Numbered from the stretch's first letter, positions 47,743 to 57,373 are shown. The stretch: DNA of 64,000 bases from Erythrobacter sp. (GCA_027311945.1 DAICXZ010000008.1:1-64000); one strand, 5' to 3'. Notes: generated by a model from the letters alone, not told the origin. Numbers and translations are program-made.

Positions 47743-47844
47743 GGAAACCTCCAGAAGATTGTCTACAAGACTGCGTGCACAGGGCACACGGGACAACTGG
47801 CGCGACGTTCGATTGTGCGCCGCATCATAAATGGGGACTGACCT

Positions 47845-48708
47845 GTGAAACTCAATCCTTTCGATCCGAGCAAGATCAACGTCCGGCGTGGCGGCGGCGG
47901 GGGTGGCGGAATGCCCGGCGGCAAGCTCGGATGCGGGGGCATTGTGGTGGTGCTGATCGGGGTGTTCGTGTTCGGAATGGACCCGGCACAGATGCTTGGC
48001 ACGGTGGAGCAGATGCAGGGCGCGGGCCAGCAGCAGTCAGCCCCCGCCAACCCGAACGAAAGCGTTGCCGACATCTGCGACGACAGCAAATATTCGATGG
48101 AAGCCTGCTCTGCGCTCGCCTCGCTTGACCAGACCTGGCAGTCCCGCTTCACCGAAGAAGGCCTTGGCGACCGCTTTACAAAGCCCACGCTGGAACTTTA
48201 CCAGGGCGGCACGCGCACCGCTTGCGGCGCGGGCTCGGCCTCGATGGGCCCGTTCTACTGCCCCGGCGATCAGACCATCTATATCGACACCAGCTTTTAC
48301 GACACGCTCGAACGCCAGCTTGGCGCGGGCGGCGACTTCGCGCGCTACTACGTGATCGCGCACGAGTATGGCCACCATATCCAGACTATCACCGGCATTT
48401 CTGATCAGATCCGCAGCGCGCAGCAGAGCGATCCGCAAAACGCCAACCGCTATCAGGTGCTGATGGAGCTTCAGGCCGATTGCTACGCGGGCGTCTGGGC
48501 GGGCCTCAATCGCAATGCGATCGAGCCGGGCGACTTCGAGGAAGGCATGACCGCTGCCTCGGCCATTGGCGACGACGCGCTGACCGGCGGCCGGGTGAGC
48601 GAGGACAACTTCACCCACGGCACCAGCCAGCAGCGCATGGAAGCTCTGCGGTTGGGCCTGACTACCGGCGACGACACACGCTGCGACGAGATCGTGCAGG
48701 TGCGCTAG
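47845..48708 (+). CDS. YpfJ-family neutral zinc metallopeptidase
   Basis: A 287-residue protein. GTG 47845 begins MKLNPFDPSKINVRRGGGGGGG, with a glycine-rich stretch and one membrane helix (about 30-44). The zinc motif HEYGHHIQ lies in the middle, with the third-ligand region ELQADCYAGVW following. The C-terminus EGMTAASAIGDDAL and HGTSQQRMEALRLGL are typical of the family. Substrate is unknown. Confidence 0.9.
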   Translation: MKLNPFDPSKINVRRGGGGGGGMPGGKLGCGGIVVVLIGVFVFGMDPAQMLGTVEQMQGAGQQQSAPANPNESVADICDDSKYSMEACSALASLDQTWQSRFTEEGLGDRFTKPTLELYQGGTRTACGAGSASMGPFYCPGDQTIYIDTSFYDTLERQLGAGGDFARYYVIAHEYGHHIQTITGISDQIRSAQQSDPQNANRYQVLMELQADCYAGVWAGLNRNAIEPGDFEEGMTAASAIGDDALTGGRVSEDNFTHGTSQQRMEALRLGLTTGDDTRCDEIVQVR

Positions 48709-48720
48709 GCGGCACGCGCC

Positions 48721-50553
48721 TCAGACGGTCTGTTCGGCCTGCACTGCCTTGGGCTGCCCTACACCGGGCATGAGAGTGACCGGAACGGTGAAGCTGAACA
48801 CCTGCGCCTCTCCCTGCCCCGTCACGAACCGCAGGGTGGCAGTCACCGCCCCCGACATGCTGATAAAGGCGCCGAGGGTGGTGGACTGGACGCTGGCCAC
48901 GGGTTGAACCCCGGCTCCTGCGCTGGCCGCCGCAAAGACACCGCGATTGCTCGACACCGCAGAAACGCGCCGCGGGTTCTGGAGCCGCTCGATCTCGCGG
49001 TCGATATTGCGCAGCGATTCCGCGCGCACCTTGGTCGGCAGGTCGGGCTGGCTCGCCAAGGCTGACCGCGCCTGCTGCAGCCCTTGGCTGGCCTGCCGGG
49101 CGATCGCCTGATGACAGATGCGCCAGACGGTCCGGCCATCGGCCCGCCTGCTCTCGCTGACCATCTCGTCACCGTTGCAGGCTTCCTCGACCACGGGCGC
49201 ATAGGCCACCGCCTCTGCCGCTGCGGCTCTCGCTTCGGCGCGCGCCTCGGCGGCAGCAGCCTGAGCTTCGACGCGAGCCTCTGCCGCAGCAGCCTGCGCT
49301 TCGGCGCGGGCCTCCGCCGCAGCAGCTTGGGCTTCCGCACGGGCCTCCTCCGCAGCAGCCTGGCCTTCCGCACGGGCCGCGATGGCTTCCGCGCGAGCTT
49401 CCATTGCTTGCGCGCGCGCCTCTGCCTGATCGGCCAGCGCTTCGGCCTGATCCGCCCGCATCTCGGCGATCGCAGCGAATGCTTCGGGGTCCATACCTTC
49501 AAGATCGGCAAAGTCGTCGGGCACATGCGCGTCCGGGGCCTCTGGCGGCAAAGGTGCGCTTGGCGCTTCGGGCGGCATCGGCGCGCGCGGTGCCTCGGGC
49601 GGCAGCGGCGCAGCAGTCGGCTCGGGCGGGCTGGCGTAGCTGACCGAAGCCGTCAGCGGCAGAGCCACCGCGCACAGCGCCAGCGCCGAAACCCCGGCTA
49701 GCCGCCGGCTTTGCGCATAGTCGCCGCGCGTAAGGCTCTTGAGCCGGTGAACAATCGACTTGTCGCCCAGCATCGGGCTGGCCATCGGCGCGGCCAGCGC
49801 AAAGTCCTGACCGCGCGCGAACCCGGCGATCACCTGCGCATAGGCGGCGCGCTCGCCGCGGGTACGCCCGGCCATCACCCGCGCATCGCAGGCCGCCTCC
49901 TGATCCGAGCGCATCGCGCGCCAGCCCAGCCAGGCGAGCGGGTTGAACCAGTGCAGCGCCAGCACGCCCTGCGCGGCCATATTGGCCAGCAAATCGTGGC
50001 CGCGATGGTGCGCCAGCTCGTGCGCAATCGCAAGGTCGCGCGCGTCGCGGTCGTGGTGCGCCATGAAGTGCGGCGGCAGCGCCACCACCTTGTCGAGTAC
50101 GCCGAAGGCAACCGGAGCGCTGGCAGCGGGCGTCTCAACCAGACGGACCTTGCCCGCCTCGCCCACCGGGCGCGCCTCGGCCAGAAGGTGCGCGCGCATC
50201 CGGCGATAGTCTCGCACACGAAAGGCGAGGAACAGCGCCGCGCCGCCCAGCCACAGCGCCAGCAGCAACGGCTCGACCCATGCAAAGGACATCTGCGATG
50301 CAGGTGCCTCGATGACGAATTCCGTGACGGGAACGGGGGCCATCACCGCCTGCATCTCCGGCGCAGGAGCCATGCTCGCGGGCAATACCAAGGGTGGCAG
50401 CAAAAAGCGCAGCAACACCAGCCCCCACAGCGAATAGGCCAGACCCGGTCCGAAGCTGCGCGCAGCAGGGCCGCGCAGTAGCAGCACCGCAAAGATCAGT
50501 GCGCCGGTCCAGAAAAAGGTGTCGACCAGCCATCCGGCAATCTGCGCGCTCAC
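48721..50553 (-). CDS. BlaR1/MecR1-like M56 membrane metallopeptidase with Glu-Ala-Arg repeat region
   Basis: A 610-residue protein. Membrane helices lie at about 12-30, 38-56, 92-112 and 290-310, and the zinc motif is His178-Glu-Leu-Ala-His182. M56 proteins cleave BlaI-type repressors when a signal is sensed. There is no penicillin-binding sensor domain. Instead, after a Pro-rich linker (repeated PPEAP), residues about 370-450 form an Ala/Glu/Arg coiled-coil with five 11-residue repeats, then a C-terminal domain of unknown kind. GTG 50553 overlaps the blaI stop by four bases. What it senses is unknown. Confidence 0.85.
   Translation of the reverse strand: MSAQIAGWLVDTFFWTGALIFAVLLLRGPAARSFGPGLAYSLWGLVLLRFLLPPLVLPASMAPAPEMQAVMAPVPVTEFVIEAPASQMSFAWVEPLLLALWLGGAALFLAFRVRDYRRMRAHLLAEARPVGEAGKVRLVETPAASAPVAFGVLDKVVALPPHFMAHHDRDARDLAIAHELAHHRGHDLLANMAAQGVLALHWFNPLAWLGWRAMRSDQEAACDARVMAGRTRGERAAYAQVIAGFARGQDFALAAPMASPMLGDKSIVHRLKSLTRGDYAQSRRLAGVSALALCAVALPLTASVSYASPPEPTAAPLPPEAPRAPMPPEAPSAPLPPEAPDAHVPDDFADLEGMDPEAFAAIAEMRADQAEALADQAEARAQAMEARAEAIAARAEGQAAAEEARAEAQAAAAEARAEAQAAAAEARVEAQAAAAEARAEARAAAAEAVAYAPVVEEACNGDEMVSESRRADGRTVWRICHQAIARQASQGLQQARSALASQPDLPTKVRAESLRNIDREIERLQNPRRVSAVSSNRGVFAAASAGAGVQPVASVQSTTLGAFISMSGAVTATLRFVTGQGEAQVFSFTVPVTLMPGVGQPKAVQAEQTV
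49211..49375 (-). repeat. Five tandem 33-bp repeats inside the M56 gene
   Basis: Five diverged copies of a 33-base unit (each beginning GCCTC or similar on the plus strand) encode 11-residue units such as EARAEAQAAAA. Related but less regular repeats continue to about 49430. The number of copies may vary between strains. Confidence 0.8.
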
Positions 50554-50948
50554 TGCTTCAGCTCCTGCAGCAGACTCTCGATCTCGGCAATATCCTGAGC
50601 GCTCAACGCCTCGGCCTCGGCCAAATGCGCGAACAGCGGGGCAGCGCGGCCTCCGAACAGCCGGTCAACCAGCCGCCGCGATTCTCCGCCCACATAGTCG
50701 GCGCGCTCGATCAGCGGAGTGTAAAGAAACCGGCGGCCATCGGCCTCGGTTGCCAAAGCGCCCTTGGTGACGAGCCGCGAAAGCAGCGTCTTGACCGTGG
50801 CCAGGCTCCAGTCGCGCTGGCCGCCGATGGCTTCGCCAACCTCGGCCGCCGACATCGGTGCGCGCGCCCATAGCGCTTCCATCACCGCATGTTCGGCCTC
50901 GCTGATGCGTTCACCGCCCAGCAGCCCTTTCGCCTTTGACCCACCCAT
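50550..50948 (-). CDS. BlaI/MecI-family transcriptional repressor
   Basis: A 132-residue winged-helix repressor. The family start ISEAEHAVMEALWARAPMSAAEV is followed by DWSLATVKTLLSRLVTKGAL and a C-terminal dimer helix pair. Its message continues into the M56 protease gene (GTGA overlap), as in blaI-blaR1. Two matching operator-like sequences lie 26-61 bases upstream of its start. No beta-lactamase gene is adjacent; a B3 enzyme lies 8 kb away. Confidence 0.92.
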   Translation of the reverse strand: MGGSKAKGLLGGERISEAEHAVMEALWARAPMSAAEVGEAIGGQRDWSLATVKTLLSRLVTKGALATEADGRRFLYTPLIERADYVGGESRRLVDRLFGGRAAPLFAHLAEAEALSAQDIAEIESLLQELKQ

Positions 50949-50973
50949 TTGCCGGCTCCCTCAAGCAGCATTG

Positions 50974-51009
50974 CGATTACATGTGTAGCTGATACGATTA
51001 CGCTTGTAA
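50974..51009 (-). promoter_or_regulatory. Two BlaI-type operators
   Basis: CGATTAC-N3-TGTA occurs twice, at 50974-50987 and 50995-51008, 21 bases apart (two helical turns). Each half forms the dyad TTAC-N3-TGTA(A), close to the known BlaI/MecI site TACA-N-TGTA. Autoregulation of blaI and its protease is the simple reading. Confidence 0.75.
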
Positions 51010-51068
51010 ACTGAACTCGGCTTGAACAGCGGCTGGATCGCGCCGAAGCGGCTGCTAAACCCGGCAGG

Positions 51069-52259
51069 ATGACGCTCACGCCCTATAGCCCGCCGGTCCG
51101 CAAGCTGGCCGATTGCCAGAAGATCGCCGACTTCCGCGAGCTGGCCAGACGCCGCCTGCCCTTCCCCGTGTTCCACTATATCGACGGCGCCGCCGACGAC
51201 GAGGCAACCCGCCGCCGCAACACCGAAGCCTATGGCGAGGTTGACCTCGTGCCCGACGTGCTGGTGGGCGCGGACAAGGTCGATCCCTCGTGCACGATCA
51301 TGGGCCGCAAGTCGTCGCTGCCGCTGATGCTTTCGCCCACCGCGCTGCAACGCATATTCCACTGGCAGGGCGAGCACGCCGTGGCGAAGGAGGCCGAGCA
51401 GCACGGGCTGTGGTTCGGCATCTCGTCGCTCTCCACCGTGAGCATCGAGGAAGTCGGCGCGAACTATGGCGGGCCGAAGCTGCTGCAATACTATTACCAC
51501 AAGGATCGCGGCCTCAACGCAGCGCTGGTCGAGCGGGCCAAGGCCGCGAAGTTCGATGCCATCGCGCTGACGGTGGACACCATCGTCTCGGGCAACCGCG
51601 AGCGGTGCAAGCGCACCGGCTTTTCGACCCCGCCGCGCTTCACCCCCGCCAATGTGCTGTCCTACGCGATGCACCCGGCCTGGGCGCTCAATTTCCTCTT
51701 CCGCGAGAAATTCGACCTGCCCAACCTCTCCACCCACGTGGAAGCGGGCAGCGGCAAGGCAGTGTCGATCCAGGACTATTTCAACACCATGCTCGATCCG
51801 GCGCTGAACTGGCAGGCCGCCGAACAACTGCGAGACGATTGGGGCGGCAAGTTCTGCCTCAAGGGCATCATGTCGGTGGGCGATGCTCGGCGCGCGGCCG
51901 ACATGGGCGTCGATGCGATCATGGTCTCGAACCACGGTGGCCGCCAGCTCGACGGCAGCCGCGCACCGTTCGACCAGTTGGCCGAGATCATCGACGCGGT
52001 GGGCGGCCGGGTGGAGGTGATCTGCGACGGCGGCGTGATGCGCGGCAGCCATGTGCTCAAAGCGCTCGCCATGGGGGCAAAGGCGGCCAGCGGCGGGCGG
52101 CTCTATCTCTACGCATTGGCGGCGGCGGGGCAGGCGGGCGTGGCCCGCGCGCTCGACCTGCTGGAGGCCGAAATCCGGCGCGACATGCAGCTGATGGGCG
52201 TTAGCCGTGTGGACCAGCTTACCCGTGACCATTTGCGCTTCCGGCGCGGCGCGGCATGA
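51069..52259 (+). CDS. FMN-dependent alpha-hydroxyacid dehydrogenase (LldD family)
   Basis: A 396-residue TIM-barrel flavoenzyme. Active-site blocks are FHYIDGAADDE (Tyr), LTVDTIVSGNRERC, SNHGGRQLDGSRAPFD (His/Arg) and CDGGVMRGSHVLKALAMGA. Substrates are L-lactate or other 2-hydroxyacids. It overlaps the cyclophilin gene by four bases. It is divergent from blaI, with which it may share the operator region. Confidence 0.9.
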   Translation: MTLTPYSPPVRKLADCQKIADFRELARRRLPFPVFHYIDGAADDEATRRRNTEAYGEVDLVPDVLVGADKVDPSCTIMGRKSSLPLMLSPTALQRIFHWQGEHAVAKEAEQHGLWFGISSLSTVSIEEVGANYGGPKLLQYYYHKDRGLNAALVERAKAAKFDAIALTVDTIVSGNRERCKRTGFSTPPRFTPANVLSYAMHPAWALNFLFREKFDLPNLSTHVEAGSGKAVSIQDYFNTMLDPALNWQAAEQLRDDWGGKFCLKGIMSVGDARRAADMGVDAIMVSNHGGRQLDGSRAPFDQLAEIIDAVGGRVEVICDGGVMRGSHVLKALAMGAKAASGGRLYLYALAAAGQAGVARALDLLEAEIRRDMQLMGVSRVDQLTRDHLRFRRGAA

Positions 52260-52927
52260 TCGCGGGCATGGTTAACCGATTCGCTTTGCTCGCCGCCCTG
52301 TCGCTCGCCATGCCCGCCGCGGCGCATGCCTCCGACTCTGCCGAACTGCCATCGCTCGAAGAGACCGCGCACGAATTCGAGACGGTCGACGTGGTGCTCG
52401 AAACCGCACTCGGCCCGATCACGATCGCGCTGGAGACAGAACGCGCGCCGATAACGGCGGCCAATTTCCTGCGCTATGTCGACGAGCACCGGTTCGACGG
52501 AATCGTGTTCTATCGCAGCATGCCCACCAACTGGGGCGAGCAGCCCAACGGCCTGATCCAGGGCGGCACCCAGTGGGACCCGGAGCGCATCCTTCCCGGC
52601 ATCGCGCACGAGCCGACCACCCTCACCGGCCTCACCCACAAGCGCGGCGCGCTGTCGATGGCGATGAACGAGCCGGGCACGGCGAACGGCGATTTCTCGA
52701 TCATGCTGGGCGACCAGACCGGCCTCGACGCGAAGCCCAATGCCGAGGATCCGGTGTGGCGGCATGGCTATGCGGTGTTCGGCTATGTGACCGAGGGGAT
52801 GGATGTGGTGGAAGCGATCTTCAACTCCCCGCGCGACCCGGAGAAAGGCGAAGGCTGGATGAAAGGCCAGATGCTGGCCGAGCCGGTTAAGGTGTTGTCC
52901 GCCCACCGGGCCGAGGTTGAGGAATAG
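52256..52927 (+). CDS. Exported cyclophilin-type peptidyl-prolyl isomerase
   Basis: A 223-residue protein with a signal peptide (MVNRFALLAALSLAMPAAAHA; ATG 52268 could be the true start). The cyclophilin core runs from about residue 45 (VLETALGPITIALE), through FDGIVFYRSM and GLIQGGTQWD, to YAVFGYVTEGMDVVEAI. It should fold proteins in the periplasm. Coupled to the preceding flavoenzyme gene by ATGA. Confidence 0.9.
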   Translation: MIAGMVNRFALLAALSLAMPAAAHASDSAELPSLEETAHEFETVDVVLETALGPITIALETERAPITAANFLRYVDEHRFDGIVFYRSMPTNWGEQPNGLIQGGTQWDPERILPGIAHEPTTLTGLTHKRGALSMAMNEPGTANGDFSIMLGDQTGLDAKPNAEDPVWRHGYAVFGYVTEGMDVVEAIFNSPRDPEKGEGWMKGQMLAEPVKVLSAHRAEVEE

Positions 52928-53009
52928 GCAACGAAGCGTCTGGCGGATTTCTCGTCGGATTCAGGAGTTTCTGTGTCATAGTCTGCCATCTGCTTGAAGG
53001 GGTGAAAGC

Positions 53010-53396
53010 ATGACCGACACGCGATACTGGGAAATCGATCGGTTGGCGGCCACCAGTCTGCTTGGCCGACTGGGAATCGAAACCAACCCAACAACAGTCG
53101 AACAGGCCGCCGCAGCCTTTGCCGAGCACCGGATGGAGGTGCAGCAGTGGACAGCAAACCGCGTTCAATCGCGGATTATCGGAGCGCTCGAAGCCCAATC
53201 CATGCAAGACTTTGGTCAGAAGGACTCCACTTGGGCGGACGGCTTTATCGCGGCCGAGCAATTGGTCGCCAGGTTATCGACCAATGAGCTGCTCGACCAA
53301 CCCAACGGAACAGCCCAGTCGAAGGGGCAGGTGTTGCGTTCGCTGGTCCGTGGTGCCCGCCAGCGCTCAACTTTCGTCGAGAGGCACTCTGAATAA
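53010..53396 (+). CDS. Hypothetical protein, unrecognised
   Basis: A 128-residue mostly helical, soluble protein with a good ribosome-binding site (AAGGGGTGA). I do not recognise it. Base composition looks somewhat lower in GC than the neighbours by eye, and it stands alone between a cyclophilin and a convergent peptidase gene, so it could be acquired. No signal peptide or membrane helix is present. Confidence 0.65.
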   Translation: MTDTRYWEIDRLAATSLLGRLGIETNPTTVEQAAAAFAEHRMEVQQWTANRVQSRIIGALEAQSMQDFGQKDSTWADGFIAAEQLVARLSTNELLDQPNGTAQSKGQVLRSLVRGARQRSTFVERHSE

Positions 53397-53402
53397 ATAG
53401 TC

Positions 53403-54728
53403 TTAATACCGCTCCCCCGCCAGCCGCGTCATCAGGATCGCGGCGCGCTTGGCCTGCCTCGGAAAGCTCGACAGGTCGACCCATTCGCCCGGCGCATGGC
53501 CATTGCCGCCCGCTGCGCCAAGGCCCACCAGTCCGTCGACATAGGGCGCGACGAAGTTGATATCGCCCGCCCCGCGCATGATCGGCGGCAGCACTGCCAT
53601 CGCTTCAAGCCCCAGATCGGCGTTGATGGCGTTGAGCCGGTCAAGCAGCGCGGCATTGCCCTCGGTCGGGGCCATCGGCGGATAGCCGCGCGAGACTTGC
53701 AAGGTCGCCGTGGTGCCGGGCAGGTTCTGCGCCACGATCGCTTCCATTTTCGCCGCCACCCGCTCGGTCTGTTCGGGTGAGATGGTGCGGAAATCGCCCC
53801 GCGCCACGGCCACCGGGGAAATGATGTTGCCCTTGCCATAGGCCGTGGCCGAGAGCCGGTCCTCGCTCAGCACCGCCTCGCTGCCACCAGCGATGATGCC
53901 GACATTGTAGGTGAGGTCGTCCTCGGGCAGTTCCTCGCGGAAGGCATCGAGGATGCGCACGAGCTCGTAGATCGCCCCATAGCCCACACTATCGGAGAAG
54001 ATACGCGAGGAATGGCCCTCGGTGCCGGTGGTATCGACCTGCCACGAATTCGACGAACGGCGCGCGATCGAGCCCATGTCCTTGCCGTCCAGCCGGGCCA
54101 GCCCCTCGAAATCAAGCGCCACATCACTTTCCATGGCGGCGGCGGCCAGGTCGGCGCGGGCCTCGTCGCGCGGTGAGCCGACCGCCTCCTCGTCGCCCGT
54201 CAGCGCGACGATAATGTTGGCGCCATCCAGCGTTCCAGCTTCGTGCATGGCGCGCAAGGCAGCGAGCATGATCGCGACCCCGCCCTTGTCGTCCTCGGCG
54301 CCGGGGCCGGTCACGCGGTCGCCCTCACGGGTATAGTCCTGAAACGGCGCGCCTGGTTCGAAAACGGTGTCGAGATGTCCGATCAGCAGCATACGCGTGG
54401 TGCCCGGCGCGCCCGCGTGACGCGCAAACACGTGCCCGGCGCGGCCCTGCGCCGACTGGTCGATCCATTCGACATCGAAGCCCTGCGCTGCCAGTTCAGG
54501 CATCACCACGTCGGCAACGGCGCGCACGCCCGGCGCGTTATGGGTGCCCGAGTTGATCTCGACGATGGCCTTGTGGAAGGCGACCACATCCTCCTGGCCC
54601 GCATCGACGGAAGCGACAATGGCCTCCTCCTGCGGCGAGAGCTGCGCGGCGGCAGGCGTGGCCGAGGCGAGCGCGGCGGCTCCGGCGAGCAGGCTGGCAA
54701 GACGGCGGAAGAGGAGCAGATGCGACAT
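53403..54728 (-). CDS. Exported M20-family metallopeptidase (carboxypeptidase G2-like)
   Basis: A 441-residue zinc peptidase with a signal peptide (about residues 1-28, ending PAAAQ). Metal-binding and catalytic blocks are LIGHLDTVFE (His/Asp), GPGAEDDKGGVA (Asp), TGDEEAVGS (Glu-Glu) and DFEGLAR; a lid domain with EGHSSRIFSD follows. The C-terminal ligand is in GGNGHAPGEWV. Family members cleave C-terminal glutamate or dipeptides. The best start is ATG 54728. Confidence 0.9.
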   Translation of the reverse strand: MSHLLLFRRLASLLAGAAALASATPAAAQLSPQEEAIVASVDAGQEDVVAFHKAIVEINSGTHNAPGVRAVADVVMPELAAQGFDVEWIDQSAQGRAGHVFARHAGAPGTTRMLLIGHLDTVFEPGAPFQDYTREGDRVTGPGAEDDKGGVAIMLAALRAMHEAGTLDGANIIVALTGDEEAVGSPRDEARADLAAAAMESDVALDFEGLARLDGKDMGSIARRSSNSWQVDTTGTEGHSSRIFSDSVGYGAIYELVRILDAFREELPEDDLTYNVGIIAGGSEAVLSEDRLSATAYGKGNIISPVAVARGDFRTISPEQTERVAAKMEAIVAQNLPGTTATLQVSRGYPPMAPTEGNAALLDRLNAINADLGLEAMAVLPPIMRGAGDINFVAPYVDGLVGLGAAGGNGHAPGEWVDLSSFPRQAKRAAILMTRLAGERY

Positions 54729-54760
54729 GGCGCGATGCTGCATTGCAGCAAGGCCGCGTG

Positions 54761-55128
54761 TCAAGCGATGTGGCGTTGCGTCCACCGCTGGATTTTCGGC
54801 CGCACACGCAGGAAGCGGACATAAAGCGCCTCAAGCCCGCGCAGCACCAGTGGATTGCGTGCAATGAAGCCCAGCGGCTTGAGCAACGGCAAGACACGCC
54901 ACATCGCGGCAAAAGCCGCTGCGCCGGTGAGCATTTTGCCGTCCACCTCGGCATGGAACCGCTGGAGCATCAGCGCCGGATCGAGCGGGCAGGTCTGCGG
55001 GGCATCGGGCGCCGCAGCGTCTATAAGGTGATCGCGCCGCGCTTGTCGAGCCGACGCATCAGCGCGATCTCGCGCTGGCACAGCGGGCAGGCACCGTCAT
55101 GCCAGACGGTCACCTGCCCCTCAGGCAT
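54761..55128 (-). pseudogene. Frameshifted DCC-family (DUF393) thiol-disulfide oxidoreductase-like gene
   Basis: ATG 55128, overlapping the sdhA stop (TGATG), starts [20 protein letters not shown]; the DxxCPLC motif marks the DCC family. Reading stops at TAG 55021 after only 35 residues, but the rest of the domain (DAAAPDAPQTCPLDPALML ... LYVRFLRVRP) lies in another frame to 54761. One added T at 55025-55026 would give an intact 122-residue protein. The gene belongs to the sdh operon by position. Confidence 0.75.
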
Positions 55129-56960
55129 CAGTAAACGCGCGCCTTCGGCTTGATGTACTCGATATCGTCGGTGAGCGTGTATTCGTGCACCGGGCGATAG
55201 TCGATCCGCACCTGGCCGCCGCTGCCGCCCCAGCCTTCGAACCAGGCGGCGGTGTGCTTCATCCAGTTGGCGTCGTCGCGGTTCGGGAAGTCCTCGTGCG
55301 CGTGGGCGCCGCGGCTTTCCTTGCGGTTTTCCGCCGAGTTCATCGTCACCACGGCCTGCGCCATCAGGTTGTCGAGTTCGAGCGTCTCGATCAGGTCCGA
55401 GTTCCAGATCAGCGAGCGATCCGTCACCTTGATGTCCTGCATCTTCTTGTTCGTCTCGGCGAGCATCTGCACGCCCTCGGCCATCAGCGCAGAATCGCGG
55501 AAGACGGCAGCGTGCTTCTGCATCGTCTGCTGCATTTCCTTGCGCACTTCGGCGGTCGAGGAACCGCCATTGGCATTGCGGAAATGGTCGAGGCGGGTCA
55601 GCGCGAATTCGGTGCCCGCGCCCGAGATTTCCTCGTGCGGAGTGCCGGGCTTGATCGTTTCCTTGAGGCGGAAGCCGGTCGCGCGGCCGAACACCACGAG
55701 GTCGATCAGCGAGTTCGAGCCGAGACGGTTCGCACCGTGGACCGAGACGCAAGCCGCCTCGCCCACCGCGAACAGGCCGGGCACGATCTGATCGGGGTTG
55801 CCGTCAGCACCGATCGTCACGACCTCGCCGTGGTAGTTACAGGGGATGCCGCCCATGTTGTAATGGACGGTGGGCGTCACTGGCAGCGGCTGGCGGGTCA
55901 GGTCGACACCGGCGAAGATCTTGCCGCTCTCGGTGATGCCGGGCAGGCGCTGCGCCAGCGTTTCGGCCGGGATATGGTCGAGGTGAAGGTAGATGTGGTC
56001 GCCGTCGGGGCCGACACCGCGCCCTTCGCGCATTTCGAGCGCCATCGAGCGGCTCACGACGTCGCGGCTCGCCAGATCCTTCGCCGAAGGAGCATAGCGC
56101 TCCATGAAACGCTCGCCTTCGGAGTTGGTGAGATAGCCGCCCTCGCCGCGAGCACCCTCTGTAATCAGAACGCCCGCGCCATAGATGCCGGTGGGGTGGA
56201 ACTGCACGAATTCCATATCCTGCAAGGGCAGGCCAGCGCGCAGCACCATGCCGCCGCCGTCGCCGGTGCAGGTGTGGGCCGAAGTGGCGGTGAAGTAGCA
56301 GCGGCCATAGCCGCCCGTCGCCAGCACAACGCCGTGCGCGCGGAAGCGGTGGATCGAGCCATCGTCGAGGCACATCGCGATCACGCCGACGCAGGCGCCG
56401 TCCTTCATGATGAGGTCGATCGCGAAGTATTCGATGAAGAAGTCGGCCGCGTACTTCAGGCTCTGCTGGTAGAGTGCGTGAAGCATCGCGTGGCCGGTGC
56501 GGTCGGCGGCGGCGCAGGTACGCTGCACCGGCGGGCCTTCGCCCATGTTCTGCATGTGGCCGCCGAACGGGCGCTGATAGATCGTGCCATCGGCGTTGCG
56601 GCTGAAGGGCACGCCAGCGTGCTCCAGCTCATACACCGCCTGCGGGGCTTCGCGGGCGAGATATTCGATCGCGTCCTGATCGCCCAGCCAGTCCGAACCC
56701 TTTACGGTATCGTACATGTGCCACTGCCAGTGGTCGGGCGTGTTGTTGCCCAGCGAAGCGGCAATGCCGCCCTGCGCTGCCACGGTGTGCGAGCGGGTGG
56801 GGAAGACCTTGGAGATGTTCGCGGTCTTCAGGCCCGCCTCGGCGGCACCCATCGTGGCACGCAGGCCAGAGCCGCCCGCGCCAACAACCACGACGTCATA
56901 CTGATGGTCGATAATCGGATAGGCCTTGCCGCCGATTTCGAAAGTTTCGCTGCGGGCCAT
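55128..56960 (-). CDS. sdhA: Succinate dehydrogenase flavoprotein subunit
   Basis: A 610-residue FAD subunit of complex II. It has [20 protein letters not shown], the flavinylated His in [10 protein letters not shown], the active-site blocks [23 protein letters not shown] and [15 protein letters not shown], and the C-terminal YIKPKARVY. It overlaps sdhD by one base (TAATG). Succinate is oxidised to fumarate and electrons go to quinone by way of SdhB, whose gene is not in this window. Confidence 0.97.
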   Translation of the reverse strand: MARSETFEIGGKAYPIIDHQYDVVVVGAGGSGLRATMGAAEAGLKTANISKVFPTRSHTVAAQGGIAASLGNNTPDHWQWHMYDTVKGSDWLGDQDAIEYLAREAPQAVYELEHAGVPFSRNADGTIYQRPFGGHMQNMGEGPPVQRTCAAADRTGHAMLHALYQQSLKYAADFFIEYFAIDLIMKDGACVGVIAMCLDDGSIHRFRAHGVVLATGGYGRCYFTATSAHTCTGDGGGMVLRAGLPLQDMEFVQFHPTGIYGAGVLITEGARGEGGYLTNSEGERFMERYAPSAKDLASRDVVSRSMALEMREGRGVGPDGDHIYLHLDHIPAETLAQRLPGITESGKIFAGVDLTRQPLPVTPTVHYNMGGIPCNYHGEVVTIGADGNPDQIVPGLFAVGEAACVSVHGANRLGSNSLIDLVVFGRATGFRLKETIKPGTPHEEISGAGTEFALTRLDHFRNANGGSSTAEVRKEMQQTMQKHAAVFRDSALMAEGVQMLAETNKKMQDIKVTDRSLIWNSDLIETLELDNLMAQAVVTMNSAENRKESRGAHAHEDFPNRDDANWMKHTAAWFEGWGGSGGQVRIDYRPVHEYTLTDDIEYIKPKARVY

Positions 56961-57361
56961 TACGCGGCTCCTCCAGTGGCAACGGGAACAAGCGCGAGAC
57001 GCGCGATACAGAACAGGCCGAACACGGTGCCGCCAATCCAGGCGAGGTTCAGCGCGAGCATGACGCCGAAGCGGCTGCCGCTGTCGTGGACATAGTCCTC
57101 GATCAGGACCTGCAGGCCGATGCGGGCATGCCAGAAGGTGGTGAGCACCAGCAGCGCCATCATCACCGCCGGGATCGGCTGACTCATCCAGCCCGAAACG
57201 GTGGCATAGCTCATGTTCGGGAGCGTCAGCAGCGAGACGATCAGGAAGATCAGCGTGATCAGGTTGCCGACCGCGGTGAAGCGCTGCAACAGCCAGTGGT
57301 GCGCGCCGGTGTGGGCAGAGCCGAGGCCCCGCACGCGGCCGATGGAAGTTCCGTTACCCAT
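56960..57361 (-). CDS. sdhD: Succinate dehydrogenase membrane anchor subunit
   Basis: A 133-residue protein with three membrane helices (about 30-48, 62-84, 100-124). The conserved [14 protein letters not shown] and the [17 protein letters not shown] block, with its haem- and quinone-site residues, identify SdhD. It lies 12 bases after sdhC and is coupled to sdhA. Confidence 0.92.
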   Translation of the reverse strand: MGNGTSIGRVRGLGSAHTGAHHWLLQRFTAVGNLITLIFLIVSLLTLPNMSYATVSGWMSQPIPAVMMALLVLTTFWHARIGLQVLIEDYVHDSGSRFGVMLALNLAWIGGTVFGLFCIARLALVPVATGGAA

Positions 57362-57373
57362 TGAGAATGCCCC

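Noticed and set aside
49211-49375. CRISPR array
   Set aside because: The 33-bp repeats are contiguous without spacers and are translated in frame within the M56 protein.
53062-53400. Second frame (112 codons) overlapping the orphan gene
   Set aside because: It has no ribosome-binding site and lies in an alternate frame of the better-supported gene at 53010.
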